Assembly: GCA_016234625.1 (NCBI GenBank)
Contig: JACRBD010000028.1
Coordinates: 1-42,932, forward strand
Length of the DNA stretch: 42,932 nt
Direction: 5' to 3'
Origin: Caulobacterales bacterium
Lineage (GTDB): Bacteria; Pseudomonadota; Alphaproteobacteria; Caulobacterales; Caulobacteraceae
In this document: in pieces, positions 1 through 8,764 of the stretch
How the letters are laid out: each line of letters starts with the position of its first letter
Numbering within the stretch: the stretch's first letter is position 1
Translations under genes and position numbers: made by a program
Notes under the pieces: model-generated
Databases searched by the model: none
Told to the model about the DNA's origin: nothing
The model's input: the letters and a program-made list of their open reading frames with translations, nothing else

Positions 1-9
1 ACAAATGCT

Positions 10-53
10 CGTCATCCTGAGCAGCCGGCAAGGCCGGCGTGTCGAAGGACGCA
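10..53 (+). repeat. REP-like palindromic repeat, copy 1
   Basis: First of seven copies of an element with conserved flanks (CGTCATCCTGAGCAG on the left, GTGTCGAAGGACGCA on the right) around a variable inner hairpin, here GCCGGC-AAG-GCCGGC. It lies just downstream of the pepA stop codon. A partner copy, if there is one, would be outside the window. Confidence 0.85.
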
Positions 54-60
54 CGCTGGA

Positions 61-1539
61 TCACCCCTCGTAGTGGTCCGCCACCATCCGGTTCAGCAGC
101 CGCACGCCAAAGCCCGTGGCGCCGTCCGGAATGGTCGGGATAGTCGAGGGCTTCTTCCAGGCGGTCGAGGCGATGTCGAGGTGCGCCCATGGCAGGCCAT
201 TGACAAACTTCTGCAGGAACAGGGCGGCGGTGATCGAGCCGCCGGCCCGGCCGTTGCCGGTGTTCTTGAGGTCGGCGATCATGCTCTCGATCTGCTTGTT
301 GTACGGATCGGGCATCGGCATGCGCCACAGGGGTTCGGCCTCGGCCTTCGACGCCGCCAGAAGATTATCAGACAAGGCATCGTTATTGCTGAACAAACCG
401 GCGTAGTCGTTGCCAAGCGAGATGATGATCGCGCCGGTCAGGGTCGCCAGGTCGACCATGAACTTCGGCTTGAAGCGGTCCTGGCAGTACCAGAGGGCGT
501 CGGCCAGAACGAGGCGGCCCTCGGCGTCGGTGTTGATGATCTCGATGGTCTGGCCGGACATCGAGGTGACCACATCGCCGGGGCGCTGGGCGTTGCCGTC
601 GGGCATGTTCTCGACCAGGCCAAGAATGCCGACCGCGTTGACCTTGGCCTTGCGGCCGGCCAGCACATACATGACGCCGGCCACGGCGGCCGCGCCGCCC
701 ATGTCCCACTTCATGTCCTCCATGCCGTCGGCCGGCTTGATGCTGATGCCGCCGGTGTCGAAGCAGACGCCTTTGCCGACAAAGGCGACCGGCTGGGCGT
801 CGCCGGCGCCGTTCCACTGGATGACGGCCAGCTGGCTGTCGCGGACGCTGCCCTGGCCAACGCCGAGCAGGCTGCCCATGCCCAGCTTCATCATCGCTTC
901 CTCGTCGAGGATTTCGACCGTCAGGCCCAGCGACTCCAGCGCCTTGACCCGCCTGGCGAACTCCGCCGGGTACAGGACGTTGGGCGGCTCGGAGACCAGG
1001 TCGCGGGAGAAGTAGATGGCCTCGCCAAGCGCCTTGAGCGGGGCGAAGGCGGCGTCGGCGGCCTTCACGTCGTCGGTGTGGATCTGGACCGTCTGCAGCG
1101 ACGGCTTGGCCTCGGCCTTTTCGGTGGTGCGGTAGCGGTCGAAGCGATAGGCGGCGAGGGTCGCGCCAAGGGCCGCCTGCGCCGCTTCGGCGGCGGTCGC
1201 GCCCGGCAGCAGGACGTGCAGGGTGTCGGAGCCGCTGGTCCTGGTCGACTGGAAGGCCTGGGCGGCGAACCGCTCCGCCGCATCGGCGTTCCAGTCGGCG
1301 CCGGCGCCCACGACCACCAGCCGCTGCACATCCAGCCCCGCCGGGACCACAAGCTCGACGGTCTGGCCCGGCTTGCCGGCAAAGCGGCCGGCGGCGATGG
1401 CGCGGGTGACCGCGCCTTCGGTGGCCTTGTCCATGTCCTCGGCGGCCCAGGAGAGCTTGCCCCCCTCGAACGCCATAACGGCGACCGCGCCGCCCTTGGG
1501 GGCCCTGGTCCGGTCGGCGGCGACAAACTCGATGCGCAT
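61..1539 (-). CDS. pepA: Leucyl aminopeptidase (M17 family), PepA
   Basis: Cytosolic two-metal aminopeptidase of the M17 family that removes N-terminal residues from peptides. The protein has 492 residues, the usual family length. The C-terminal catalytic domain carries the M17 signature NTDAEGRL near residue 333 and the metal/substrate segment VGKGVCFDTGGISIKP near residues 250-266; the N-terminal third is the more variable M17 N domain. The ATG has an AGGAG about 7 nt upstream. It is transcribed divergently from lptF, as in many proteobacteria, where pepA sits beside the LPS-export permease genes. In some enterobacteria PepA also binds DNA; nothing here shows whether this one does. Confidence 0.96.
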   Translation of the reverse strand: MRIEFVAADRTRAPKGGAVAVMAFEGGKLSWAAEDMDKATEGAVTRAIAAGRFAGKPGQTVELVVPAGLDVQRLVVVGAGADWNADAAERFAAQAFQSTRTSGSDTLHVLLPGATAAEAAQAALGATLAAYRFDRYRTTEKAEAKPSLQTVQIHTDDVKAADAAFAPLKALGEAIYFSRDLVSEPPNVLYPAEFARRVKALESLGLTVEILDEEAMMKLGMGSLLGVGQGSVRDSQLAVIQWNGAGDAQPVAFVGKGVCFDTGGISIKPADGMEDMKWDMGGAAAVAGVMYVLAGRKAKVNAVGILGLVENMPDGNAQRPGDVVTSMSGQTIEIINTDAEGRLVLADALWYCQDRFKPKFMVDLATLTGAIIISLGNDYAGLFSNNDALSDNLLAASKAEAEPLWRMPMPDPYNKQIESMIADLKNTGNGRAGGSITAALFLQKFVNGLPWAHLDIASTAWKKPSTIPTIPDGATGFGVRLLNRMVADHYEG

Positions 1540-1604
1540 GGATCACTCCTGAAACCTGTCGGGCGGGCATAGTCCAACCCGTCGCGATAGGAAAGCTTGG
1601 GCGG

Positions 1605-1632
1605 TTGTGTCGGCCGGCGGCGGGCGTATAGA
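1605..1632 (+). promoter_or_regulatory. Candidate sigma-70-type promoter for lptF
   Basis: TTGTGT (1605-1610) and TATAGA (1627-1632) are separated by 16 bp in the divergent pepA-lptF region, about 60 bp before the lptF start. This is the best -35/-10 pair I can see there. The -35 is imperfect and the call is by eye. Confidence 0.4.
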
Positions 1633-1691
1633 ACGGGCGGCCCCCTGTTTGGGGTTTTCCCTGACTCCAAACGGGTTCAGCTTCCTCCCCG

Positions 1692-2837
1692 ATGCGTCTG
1701 ATCGAGCGCTATCTGTTCCGCCAGCTGTTGACGCCGACGCTCCTCGCGGCGGCGGCGCTTGGCGCTGTGGGGTTGCTCAGCCAGAGCCTGGGCCAGCTGG
1801 ACATCATCATCGAGCAACGCCAGACGGCCTGGGTGTTCCTCAAGGTCATCGTGCTGGCCATGCCCCAGCTGCTGAACCTGATTCTGCCCATCGCCGTGTT
1901 CGTCGCCGCCCTGATCGGGCTCAACCGCCTGCATGCCGAGCATGAGCTGGTGGTCTGCTACGCCGCCGGCATGAGCCGCTGGCGGGTGATGGCGCCGGGC
2001 ATGCGGCTGGCGGTCATGGCCACCCTGGTGGGGTTGCTGATCAATCTGTGGGTTCAGCCGGCCGCCTACCGGGCCATGCGCGAGATCTTCTACGCCGCCA
2101 AGACCGACCTGGCCGCCACCCTGGTGCGCGAGGGCGAGTTCACCGAGCCGGCGCCCCGCCTGACGGTCTACGGCCAGACGGTCGAGAGCGACGGCAAGAT
2201 CCTCAACCTGTTCATCCATCACCGCACCGAAAAGGGCGGCGCCACCACCTACACGGCCAGGGAGGGCCGCATCACCTACCGCGGCGGCCAGCCGGTGCTG
2301 GTGATGCGCAACGGCTCGAACCAGGAGTTCTCCCGCACCGGGGTGCTGAACTACCTGTCGTTCGAGGAATACGCCCTGGACCTGACGCCCTTCCTCAAGA
2401 CCCGGGACGGGGTCACCTACGAGGCTTCGGACCGCTATCTGCACGAACTGCTGTTCCCCGACCTGAGCAAGCCCTACGAGCGCAAGAACCGCGACAAGCT
2501 GGCCGCCGAGGGGCATGCCCGCCTGGCCTCCCCGCTCTACAGCATCGCCTTCATGGCCATGGCCTTCGCCGCCGTGCTGGGCTCCAGTTTCAGCCGCCTG
2601 GGCTACGGCCGGCGGATCGCCGTGGCCGGGGGCGTCGCGGCCCTGGTCCGGATCATCGGCTTCGCCGTGCAGTCGGCCTGTGAAGACAGTCCCGAACTGA
2701 ATTTCCTGCAGTACCTGATCCCGATGATCGCCACCGTCTGGGCCTTCGGGCAGCTGTTCCGCCAGGTCGAGCGCCGCTCCGGCTGGCGCGAATGGCTGCC
2801 GTTCGTCGGCGGCAAGGCCCGCGGAGCAACTGCATGA
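1692..2837 (+). CDS. lptF: LPS export ABC transporter permease LptF
   Basis: Inner-membrane subunit of the LptB2FG transporter, which extracts lipopolysaccharide from the inner membrane and pushes it onto the LptC-LptA-LptD bridge. The 381-residue protein has the YjgP/YjgQ architecture: N-terminal membrane segments (about residues 10-115), a periplasmic beta-jellyroll-like domain in the middle (about 130-270), and further membrane segments at the C-terminus. It opens the operon and overlaps lptG by ATGA at 2834-2837, so translation is probably coupled. The assignment of F rather than G rests on being first in the pair and on the MRLIERYLFRQLL-type start typical of LptF. Confidence 0.93.
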   Translation: MRLIERYLFRQLLTPTLLAAAALGAVGLLSQSLGQLDIIIEQRQTAWVFLKVIVLAMPQLLNLILPIAVFVAALIGLNRLHAEHELVVCYAAGMSRWRVMAPGMRLAVMATLVGLLINLWVQPAAYRAMREIFYAAKTDLAATLVREGEFTEPAPRLTVYGQTVESDGKILNLFIHHRTEKGGATTYTAREGRITYRGGQPVLVMRNGSNQEFSRTGVLNYLSFEEYALDLTPFLKTRDGVTYEASDRYLHELLFPDLSKPYERKNRDKLAAEGHARLASPLYSIAFMAMAFAAVLGSSFSRLGYGRRIAVAGGVAALVRIIGFAVQSACEDSPELNFLQYLIPMIATVWAFGQLFRQVERRSGWREWLPFVGGKARGATA

Positions 2838-3982
2838 ACCAGGGCATCGGGCGCCTCGAACGCTATGTCCTGACCCGCACGCTCGCGGGCGTTCTGGGCG
2901 CGCTGGCGGTGATTGGCGCGGTGATCCTGCTGATCGACTTCGTCGAGGTGTCGCGCACGGTGGGCGGCCGGGGCGACGCGGGTTTCCCGCGCCTCCTGTG
3001 GCTGACCATGCTCAAGGCGCCGTCGACCATCCTGACCCTGTTGCCGTTCGCCTTCCTGTTCGGGACGCTGGCGGCCTTCGTCGGCCTCAACCGGCGCAGC
3101 GAGCTGATCGCCATGCGCGCCGCCGGAGTCTCGGCCTGGCGCTTCATCCTGCCCGCCGCCGTGGCCGCCTTCGTGGTCGGCGCGGTGACCGTGGCCGCGC
3201 TCAACCCGCTGGCGGCGATGCTGGGCGCCGCGTTCGAGCAGTCGCGCACGGCGATCACCGCGGAGTTCCAGACCTCGGCGGCGAAGGACACCTGGCTGCG
3301 CCAGGGCGACGCCAGCTCCCAGGTGGTCATCCGGGCCCGCTCGCACGACGAGATCAACGGCACGGTGCGCCTGAAAAACGTCTCGATGTTCGTCTACCGC
3401 GTGACGCCGAGCGGGGGGCTGGAGTTCTCGCGCCGGCTCGAGGCCGAGGAGGCGCGTCTGATGCCCGGCTACTGGCGACTGCGCGGCGTGCGCGAGGCGG
3501 CGCCGGGGGCCGGATCGGTGCGGTCCGAGACCCTGTCGATTCCCTCGACCCTCGACGAACAGGCGGCCATCGAACGCTTCACCACCCCTGACGCGATCGC
3601 CTTCTGGCGCCTGCCGGCGACCATCCGCGGCACCGAGGCGGCGGGCTTCTCGGCCCTGCCCTATCGCCTGAGGCTGCACCAGCTGCTGGCCACGCCGCTG
3701 CTCTATGCCGCCCTGTCGGTGCTGGCGGCGGCCTTCTCGCTGCGGCTGATGCGGCTGGGCGGCCTGGCGGCCCTGGCCGGGTCCGGCGTGGCGCTGGGTT
3801 TCATCTTCTTCTTCTTCAACCAGTTCTGCGGCGCGCTGGGCAAGGCCGAGATCCTGCCCGCCTTCGCCGCCGCGTGGGCGCCGCCGCTATTGGCGCTGTT
3901 ATCGGGACTGACCTTGCTTTGCTATACGGAGGACGGCGGAATCGTGCGGGGGCGCGTCGCCGGGAGAAAGACCGCGCCATGA
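2834..3982 (+). CDS. lptG: LPS export ABC transporter permease LptG
   Basis: Second YjgP/YjgQ-family permease, partner of LptF in LptB2FG. I place the start at the ATG overlapping the lptF stop (ATGA); an in-frame ATG 42 bp upstream lies inside lptF and adds a charged stretch not typical of the family. This gives 382 residues. The sequence MNQGIGRLERYVLTRTL leads into a first membrane segment, a periplasmic domain spans about residues 125-270, and three hydrophobic segments close the protein, including a striking FIFFFFNQF run. It overlaps lptD by ATGA at 3979-3982, which keeps transporter and outer-membrane translocon genes in one transcription unit. Confidence 0.93.
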   Translation: MNQGIGRLERYVLTRTLAGVLGALAVIGAVILLIDFVEVSRTVGGRGDAGFPRLLWLTMLKAPSTILTLLPFAFLFGTLAAFVGLNRRSELIAMRAAGVSAWRFILPAAVAAFVVGAVTVAALNPLAAMLGAAFEQSRTAITAEFQTSAAKDTWLRQGDASSQVVIRARSHDEINGTVRLKNVSMFVYRVTPSGGLEFSRRLEAEEARLMPGYWRLRGVREAAPGAGSVRSETLSIPSTLDEQAAIERFTTPDAIAFWRLPATIRGTEAAGFSALPYRLRLHQLLATPLLYAALSVLAAAFSLRLMRLGGLAALAGSGVALGFIFFFFNQFCGALGKAEILPAFAAAWAPPLLALLSGLTLLCYTEDGGIVRGRVAGRKTAP

Positions 3983-6234
3983 GCCATGCTCGACGCCTTT
4001 CCGGACGCGCCGGCCTGCTCGCCGGCGGGGCCCTGATCGCCCTGGCCGCCGCCGCGCCCGCGACGGCCCAGGGTGCCCCGACAGCCCCGGTCGCCGCCGC
4101 CGAGGACGATGGACTGGGCGCGCGCGGCTTCTATCTGGAATCGGACCTGCTGATCCAGGACGACGCCAACCAGATGGTCACGGCCAGGGGCGACGTGGAG
4201 GTCCGCTATCGCGGCCGCACCGTGCGCGCCGGCGAACTGACCTACGACATCAGGAGCGGGGTGATCACCGCCCGCGAGAACGTGGTGATCATCGATCCGT
4301 CGGGCGGGGTCAGCTTCGCCAATGTGATGATCCTCGACGAGGAGCTGCGCGCCGGCGTGGCCGAGGGCTTCTCCGCCCGCCTGGCCGGCAATGTGAAGAT
4401 CGCCGCCGCCACCGCCGTGCGCCGCAGCGACGCGGTCAACGAGCTGAACAAGGCGATCTACACCCCCTGCGAAATCTGCGCCGCCGACCCGACCCACCCG
4501 CCGACCTGGTCAATCCGGGCGGACAAGGTGGTCCAGGATCGTGACAAGCAGCTCATCTACTACCGCAACGCCGTCATCGAGCTGTTCGGCGTACCGGTAT
4601 TCTACGCGCCGGTGTTCTGGCACCCCGACCCCAGCGCCGAGCGCAAGTCGGGCCTGCTGCAGCCCAAGATCGTCGCCTCGGCGCGCCGTGGCCTGTCCTA
4701 CGAACAACCCTATGCCTGGATCATTTCGCCGTCGGAAGATCTGGTCATCAGCCCCCAACTGAACACCAATGTGAATCCGTTCCTGAACTTCCAGTGGCGG
4801 CGGCGGTTCACCAACGGCCAGATCAACGCCCGCTTCGGCTACACCTACGAGCGTGATCTCGACGGCGACGGCGACCGTATCGGCGACCTGACCTCGCGCA
4901 GCTATGTCCTGGCGGACGGCCTGTTCGATCTGGAGAACCACTGGCGCTGGGGCTTCGCCGCCGAGCGCGCCTCCGAAGACCTGGTGTTCGACAAGTACGA
5001 CGTCGGCGACGTCTACGCCCAGCGCGGCCTGGTCGCCTCGGACGACAAGCGCCTGACCTCGCAGATCTACGCCGTGCGGCAGGACGAGCGGTCCTACTTC
5101 AGCGTCGCGGCGATCAGCTTCCAGGGCCTGCGCCCCGGCGACAATGACCGCACCTTCCCGACCATCGCCCCGTTCATTGAGGGCCGCTGGCAGCCGGAAG
5201 GGCCGGTGTTCGGCGGACGACTGCGGGTTCAGGGCAGCGCCGTGGGCCTGACGCGCGAGCAGTCGCAGTTCGTCGCGGCCCAGCCCGGCGCCGACAGCCG
5301 CCGGGCCACGGCGGGTTTCGACTGGCGCAGCACCTATACCTACGCCAGCGGTCTGCGGATCTCGCCCTTCGCCCAGGCTCGCGGCGACGTCTACAGCCTT
5401 AGCGACCTGGCGCCGCCCAACGCGGGCCAGGACGAGACCGTGACCCGCGCCCTGGGCGTGGCCGGGATCGACGTCAGCTATCCCCTGTTCCGGCGGGACG
5501 GCGACCGGACGATCGTCCTCGAACCCCTGTTGCAGGTGGCCCTGTCGCCGGACACCGACCGCGACCCGCTGATTCCCGACGAAGACAGCACGGTGCTGGA
5601 GTTCGATGAAACGAACCTGATGCGGGCGGACAAGTTCCCCGGCTTCGACCTCTACGAGGGCGGCCAGCGGATCAACGCCGGCTTGCGGGCCACGGCCCTC
5701 TACGACGACGGCCGCGGCATCAGCGTCCTGGTCGGCCGCAGCTTTCGCGCCAAGGACGACACCCAGTTTCCCGCCCGGAGCGGTCTGCGGCCCAAGGCCT
5801 CCGACTGGATCGTCGCCGCCGAGGGGGCGCCGATCGACGGCCTGAGCTTCTTCACTCGGGCCCGGTTCGACGCGGCCGACTGGGGCGTGCGGCGGATGGA
5901 AGCGGGGGTCAACGTCGAGTTCAACCGCGCCCGCGGCTTCGTTCGCTACCTGCGGGACAACCAGGACATCACCGGCGTCCAGCGCGAAGACATCGACTTC
6001 GCCGGCGAGGTCATGATCGCGGGCAACTGGGGCGTGACCTTCGCCGGGGTGCGGGATGTCGAAGGCGACATCTGGCGGCGGCAGGAATTCGGCGGCCTCT
6101 ACCGCGACGACTGCCTCGATCTGGCGGTCGTCTGGGTGCACGAAGAGACCTACAACCGCTCGCTTGGTCCGTCGGACTCGGTGATCCTGCGCCTAACGCT
6201 CGCCACATTGGGCGATAAAGGCTACAGGCAATGA
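3979..6234 (+). CDS. lptD: LPS-assembly protein LptD (outer-membrane translocon)
   Basis: Outer-membrane beta-barrel that, with LptE, inserts LPS into the outer leaflet. The ATG chosen overlaps the lptG stop and gives 751 residues with a signal peptide ending near AAPATAQ (about residue 31). An OstA/LptA-like periplasmic domain follows (about 45-190, with the repeated pattern VTARGDVEVRYRGRTVRAGE), then the LptD C-terminal barrel. Three cysteines are visible: the pair in YTPCEICAAD near residue 165 and one in GLYRDDCLDLAVVW near residue 710, which fits the disulfides that join the N-domain to the barrel in this family. The next gene encodes a SurA-type chaperone, which assists LptD folding in other bacteria. 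Confidence 0.95.
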   Translation: MSHARRLSGRAGLLAGGALIALAAAAPATAQGAPTAPVAAAEDDGLGARGFYLESDLLIQDDANQMVTARGDVEVRYRGRTVRAGELTYDIRSGVITARENVVIIDPSGGVSFANVMILDEELRAGVAEGFSARLAGNVKIAAATAVRRSDAVNELNKAIYTPCEICAADPTHPPTWSIRADKVVQDRDKQLIYYRNAVIELFGVPVFYAPVFWHPDPSAERKSGLLQPKIVASARRGLSYEQPYAWIISPSEDLVISPQLNTNVNPFLNFQWRRRFTNGQINARFGYTYERDLDGDGDRIGDLTSRSYVLADGLFDLENHWRWGFAAERASEDLVFDKYDVGDVYAQRGLVASDDKRLTSQIYAVRQDERSYFSVAAISFQGLRPGDNDRTFPTIAPFIEGRWQPEGPVFGGRLRVQGSAVGLTREQSQFVAAQPGADSRRATAGFDWRSTYTYASGLRISPFAQARGDVYSLSDLAPPNAGQDETVTRALGVAGIDVSYPLFRRDGDRTIVLEPLLQVALSPDTDRDPLIPDEDSTVLEFDETNLMRADKFPGFDLYEGGQRINAGLRATALYDDGRGISVLVGRSFRAKDDTQFPARSGLRPKASDWIVAAEGAPIDGLSFFTRARFDAADWGVRRMEAGVNVEFNRARGFVRYLRDNQDITGVQREDIDFAGEVMIAGNWGVTFAGVRDVEGDIWRRQEFGGLYRDDCLDLAVVWVHEETYNRSLGPSDSVILRLTLATLGDKGYRQ

Positions 6235-6293
6235 AATTCGGCCGGATCGCAGCGTCCCCGCCGGGCCAAACACTCAAGGGAACGACCAGATTG

Positions 6294-7643
6294 ATGAAGT
6301 CGGCGCGTAGCATGACGGGCTTGGCTATGGCGGCCGTGTCCGCCCTGAGCCTCGGTCTCGCTCCCATGGCGTCCGCCCAGGACGCCGGTCTGGCCAGCAT
6401 GGCCACGCCGACCGCTCCGGTCGTCCCGCAAGCGCCCCTGCCCACGGTGTCCGAAAGCGTGGCGGCCATCGTCAACGACGACATCGTCTCGACCTACGAC
6501 CTGGTCCAGCGCATGCGGCTGCTGGCGATCACCTCGGGCATTCAACCCGACGAGAACAACCTGCAGCAGCTGCAGCGTGAAGCGCTTCGCGGCCTGATCG
6601 AGGAGCGCCTGCAGATCCAGGAGCTTCGCCGCATCGAAAAAGAAAACAAGATCGATATCATCGCCAGCGACCCCGAGGTCGATGCGGCCCTGGCCGACAT
6701 GGCCCGCGGCGCCAACAACATGACCGCCGAACAGCTGGTCGGCCAGCTGGCCGCCGCCGGCATTGGTCCCGAGACCCTGCGTGCGCAGCTTCGCGCCGAG
6801 ATCAGCTGGCAGGGCTACATCAACGGCCGCTTCCGGTCGCGCCTGCGCATCGGCCGCGACCAGGTGAAGGCCACGCTCGACCGGCTGGCGCTGGCCGCGA
6901 CAAGGCCGCAGTACCAGATCAGCGAAGTCTATATCGAAGCCTCGCGGGTCGGCGGCATGCAGGTGGCCTACCAGGGCGCCCAGTCGCTGATCGACCAGAT
7001 GAAGCAGGGCGCGCCCTTCCCCGCGGTGGCCCGACAGTTCTCCGCCTCGCCGACGGCGGCCAACGGCGGCGACGCGGGCTGGATCAGCGCGGGTGAAATG
7101 CCGGCCGAGGTTGAAGCCGTGCTCGACCAGATGCCGGCCGGCAACCTGTCGCCGCCGATCGCCACCCAGGACGGCGTCTACATCATCTATCTGCGCGACA
7201 AGCGCGCCGGGTCTAACGTGACGCTGGTGTCGCTCAAGCAGGTCGCCGTTCCGCTGGCCGAGGACGCCACGGCCGAGCAGATCCAGGCCGCCGCCGTGGA
7301 ACTTGAAGCCCTGCGTCCGAAAGTGACCGGCTGCGCCGATCTCGAGGCCAAGGCCGCCCTGGATCCGGGCGTGCTTGCCGGCGATCTGGGCGAGGCTGAA
7401 ATCAGCGGCCTCGCCGACGGCTTCCAGCAGGCGGTGGCCAACACGCCGGACGGCCAGCTTTCGCAGCCCATCCGCACCCAGATGGGCCTGCACCTGGTCA
7501 TGGTCTGCGGCCGCCGCTCCAGCGGCGCGCAGCTGCCCACCCCTGAACAGGTCGAGGGCCGGCTGATCAGCCTGCAGCTGGCCAACATCTCCAAGCGCAT
7601 CCTGCGCGACCTGCGCACCAGCGCGACCATCGAGACGCGGTGA
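6294..7643 (+). CDS. surA: SurA-type periplasmic peptidyl-prolyl isomerase/chaperone
   Basis: Periplasmic parvulin-family foldase for outer-membrane proteins. From the ATG at 6294 the product has 449 residues and begins with a clean signal peptide ending near MASAQDA. A SurA N-terminal helical domain follows (ESVAAIVNDDIVSTYDLVQR), then one well-preserved PpiC/parvulin domain (about residues 205-305, NGGDAGWISAGEMP) and a second, degenerate parvulin-like region near the C-terminus (DGQLSQPIRTQMGLHLVMV). An in-frame ATG at 6231 overlaps the lptD stop and also has an acceptable ribosome site; it would add 21 residues before the signal peptide. I prefer 6294 for its signal peptide and the upstream AAGGGA. 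It overlaps pdxA by GTGA. Confidence 0.9.
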   Translation: MKSARSMTGLAMAAVSALSLGLAPMASAQDAGLASMATPTAPVVPQAPLPTVSESVAAIVNDDIVSTYDLVQRMRLLAITSGIQPDENNLQQLQREALRGLIEERLQIQELRRIEKENKIDIIASDPEVDAALADMARGANNMTAEQLVGQLAAAGIGPETLRAQLRAEISWQGYINGRFRSRLRIGRDQVKATLDRLALAATRPQYQISEVYIEASRVGGMQVAYQGAQSLIDQMKQGAPFPAVARQFSASPTAANGGDAGWISAGEMPAEVEAVLDQMPAGNLSPPIATQDGVYIIYLRDKRAGSNVTLVSLKQVAVPLAEDATAEQIQAAAVELEALRPKVTGCADLEAKAALDPGVLAGDLGEAEISGLADGFQQAVANTPDGQLSQPIRTQMGLHLVMVCGRRSSGAQLPTPEQVEGRLISLQLANISKRILRDLRTSATIETR

Positions 7644-8644
7644 CGACGGCGCCACTGGCTCTGAGTCTGGGCGATCCCGCCGGGATCGGACCCGAGATCA
7701 CGGTCAAGGCCTGGCGGGCGCTGCGCGAGCAGGGTCCGGCCTTCATGGTTGTGGGCGACGCCCAGGCCCTGGCCTCCGCCCCCGGCCCCCCTGCCCCCAT
7801 CCGCGCGGTCACTGGCCCCGAGGAGGCCCTGCGGGTGTTTTCCGCCGCCATCCCGGTGCTCGATCTTCCGCTGGCCGCTCCGGTGGTCGCCGGCCAACCC
7901 AACCCGGCCAACGGCGGCGCGGTGATCCGCTGGATCGAGACCGGGGCCGGCCTGGCCCTCTCCGGCGCGGTCAGCGGCCTGGTCACCGCCCCGATCGCCA
8001 AGGCCCCGCTCTACGCCGCCGGCTTCCGATTCCCCGGCCACACCGAGTTCCTCGCCGACCTGACCGACGATGGCCGCCGCGATGGCCCGCGCGGGCCGGT
8101 GATGATGCTGGTCGCCGCCGACCTGCGGGTGGCGCTGGTGACCATCCACGCCCCCCTGGCCGCCGTGCCGGGCCTGCTGACCATAGAGACGGTGGTCAAC
8201 GCGGGGCTGGTGACCGCCCAGGCGCTGAAGCGCGATTTCGGCATCGCCCATCCGCGTCTGGTCCTGGCGGGCCTCAACCCGCACGCCGGCGAGTCCGGAA
8301 CCATCGGCCGCGAGGAGATCGACATCCTGGGCCCCGCCGCCCGGACCCTTGCCGACCTGGGGGTGTCCCTCCGGGGCCCCCTGCCCGCCGACAGCCTGTT
8401 CCATGCCGAGGCCCGCGCGACCTATGACGCGGCCCTGTGCCTCTATCATGACCAGGCCCTGATCCCGGTGAAGATGCTCGACTTCTGGGGCGGGGTGAAC
8501 GTCACCCTGGGCCTGCCGATCGTGCGCACCTCGCCCGACCACGGCACCGGGTTCGACATCGCCGGACGGGGCCTGGCCCGTCCCGACAGCATGATCGCGG
8601 CGATCCGGCTGGCGGCGCAGATCGCGGCGCGCCACGGCAGCTGA
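7640..8644 (+). CDS. pdxA: 4-hydroxythreonine-4-phosphate dehydrogenase PdxA
   Basis: Cytosolic NAD-dependent enzyme of the DXP-dependent vitamin B6 pathway; it oxidises 4-phosphohydroxy-L-threonine, which PdxJ then uses to make pyridoxine phosphate. The 334-residue protein starts with GTG overlapping the surA stop. Family landmarks are LSLGDPAGIGPEI at the N-terminus, VTAPIAKAPL, FPGHTEFLADLT, metal-ligand histidines in VTIHAPLAAV and CLYHDQALIPVK, and TSPDHGTGFDIAG near the C-terminus. The surA-pdxA-rsmA order is shared with enterobacteria, which supports the assignment. Confidence 0.96.
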   Translation: MTTAPLALSLGDPAGIGPEITVKAWRALREQGPAFMVVGDAQALASAPGPPAPIRAVTGPEEALRVFSAAIPVLDLPLAAPVVAGQPNPANGGAVIRWIETGAGLALSGAVSGLVTAPIAKAPLYAAGFRFPGHTEFLADLTDDGRRDGPRGPVMMLVAADLRVALVTIHAPLAAVPGLLTIETVVNAGLVTAQALKRDFGIAHPRLVLAGLNPHAGESGTIGREEIDILGPAARTLADLGVSLRGPLPADSLFHAEARATYDAALCLYHDQALIPVKMLDFWGGVNVTLGLPIVRTSPDHGTGFDIAGRGLARPDSMIAAIRLAAQIAARHGS

Positions 8645-8651
8645 ACGCGCC

Positions 8652-8697
8652 TGCGTCCTTCGACACGCCCCGCTGCGCGAGGCTGCTCAGGATGACG
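8652..8697 (-). repeat. REP-like palindromic repeat, copy 2
   Basis: Minus-strand copy of the REP-like family, 7 bp after the pdxA stop. The inner hairpin on the minus strand is GCCTCG-CGCAG-CGGGGC, with one T-G wobble. It forms an inverted pair with copy 3, separated by 25 bp. Confidence 0.85.
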
Positions 8698-8722
8698 TGT
8701 TCAGTTGGACGGCAATAGTCTA

Positions 8723-8764
8723 CGTCATCCTGAGCAGGCCCGAAGGGCCGTGTCGAAGGACGCA
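8723..8764 (+). repeat. REP-like palindromic repeat, copy 3, abutting the rsmA start
   Basis: Plus-strand copy with inner hairpin GGCCC-GAA-GGGCC. It ends at the base before the rsmA ATG. The AAGGA of its right flank is the only Shine-Dalgarno-like sequence for rsmA, and it can pair with the TCCT of the left flank. Confidence 0.85.

Noticed and set aside
73-1572. Long plus-strand open frame (499 codons) opposite pepA
   Set aside because: It is antisense to a clear M17 peptidase and has low-complexity Arg/Ala/Gly composition typical of shadow frames in GC-rich DNA, with no family pattern.
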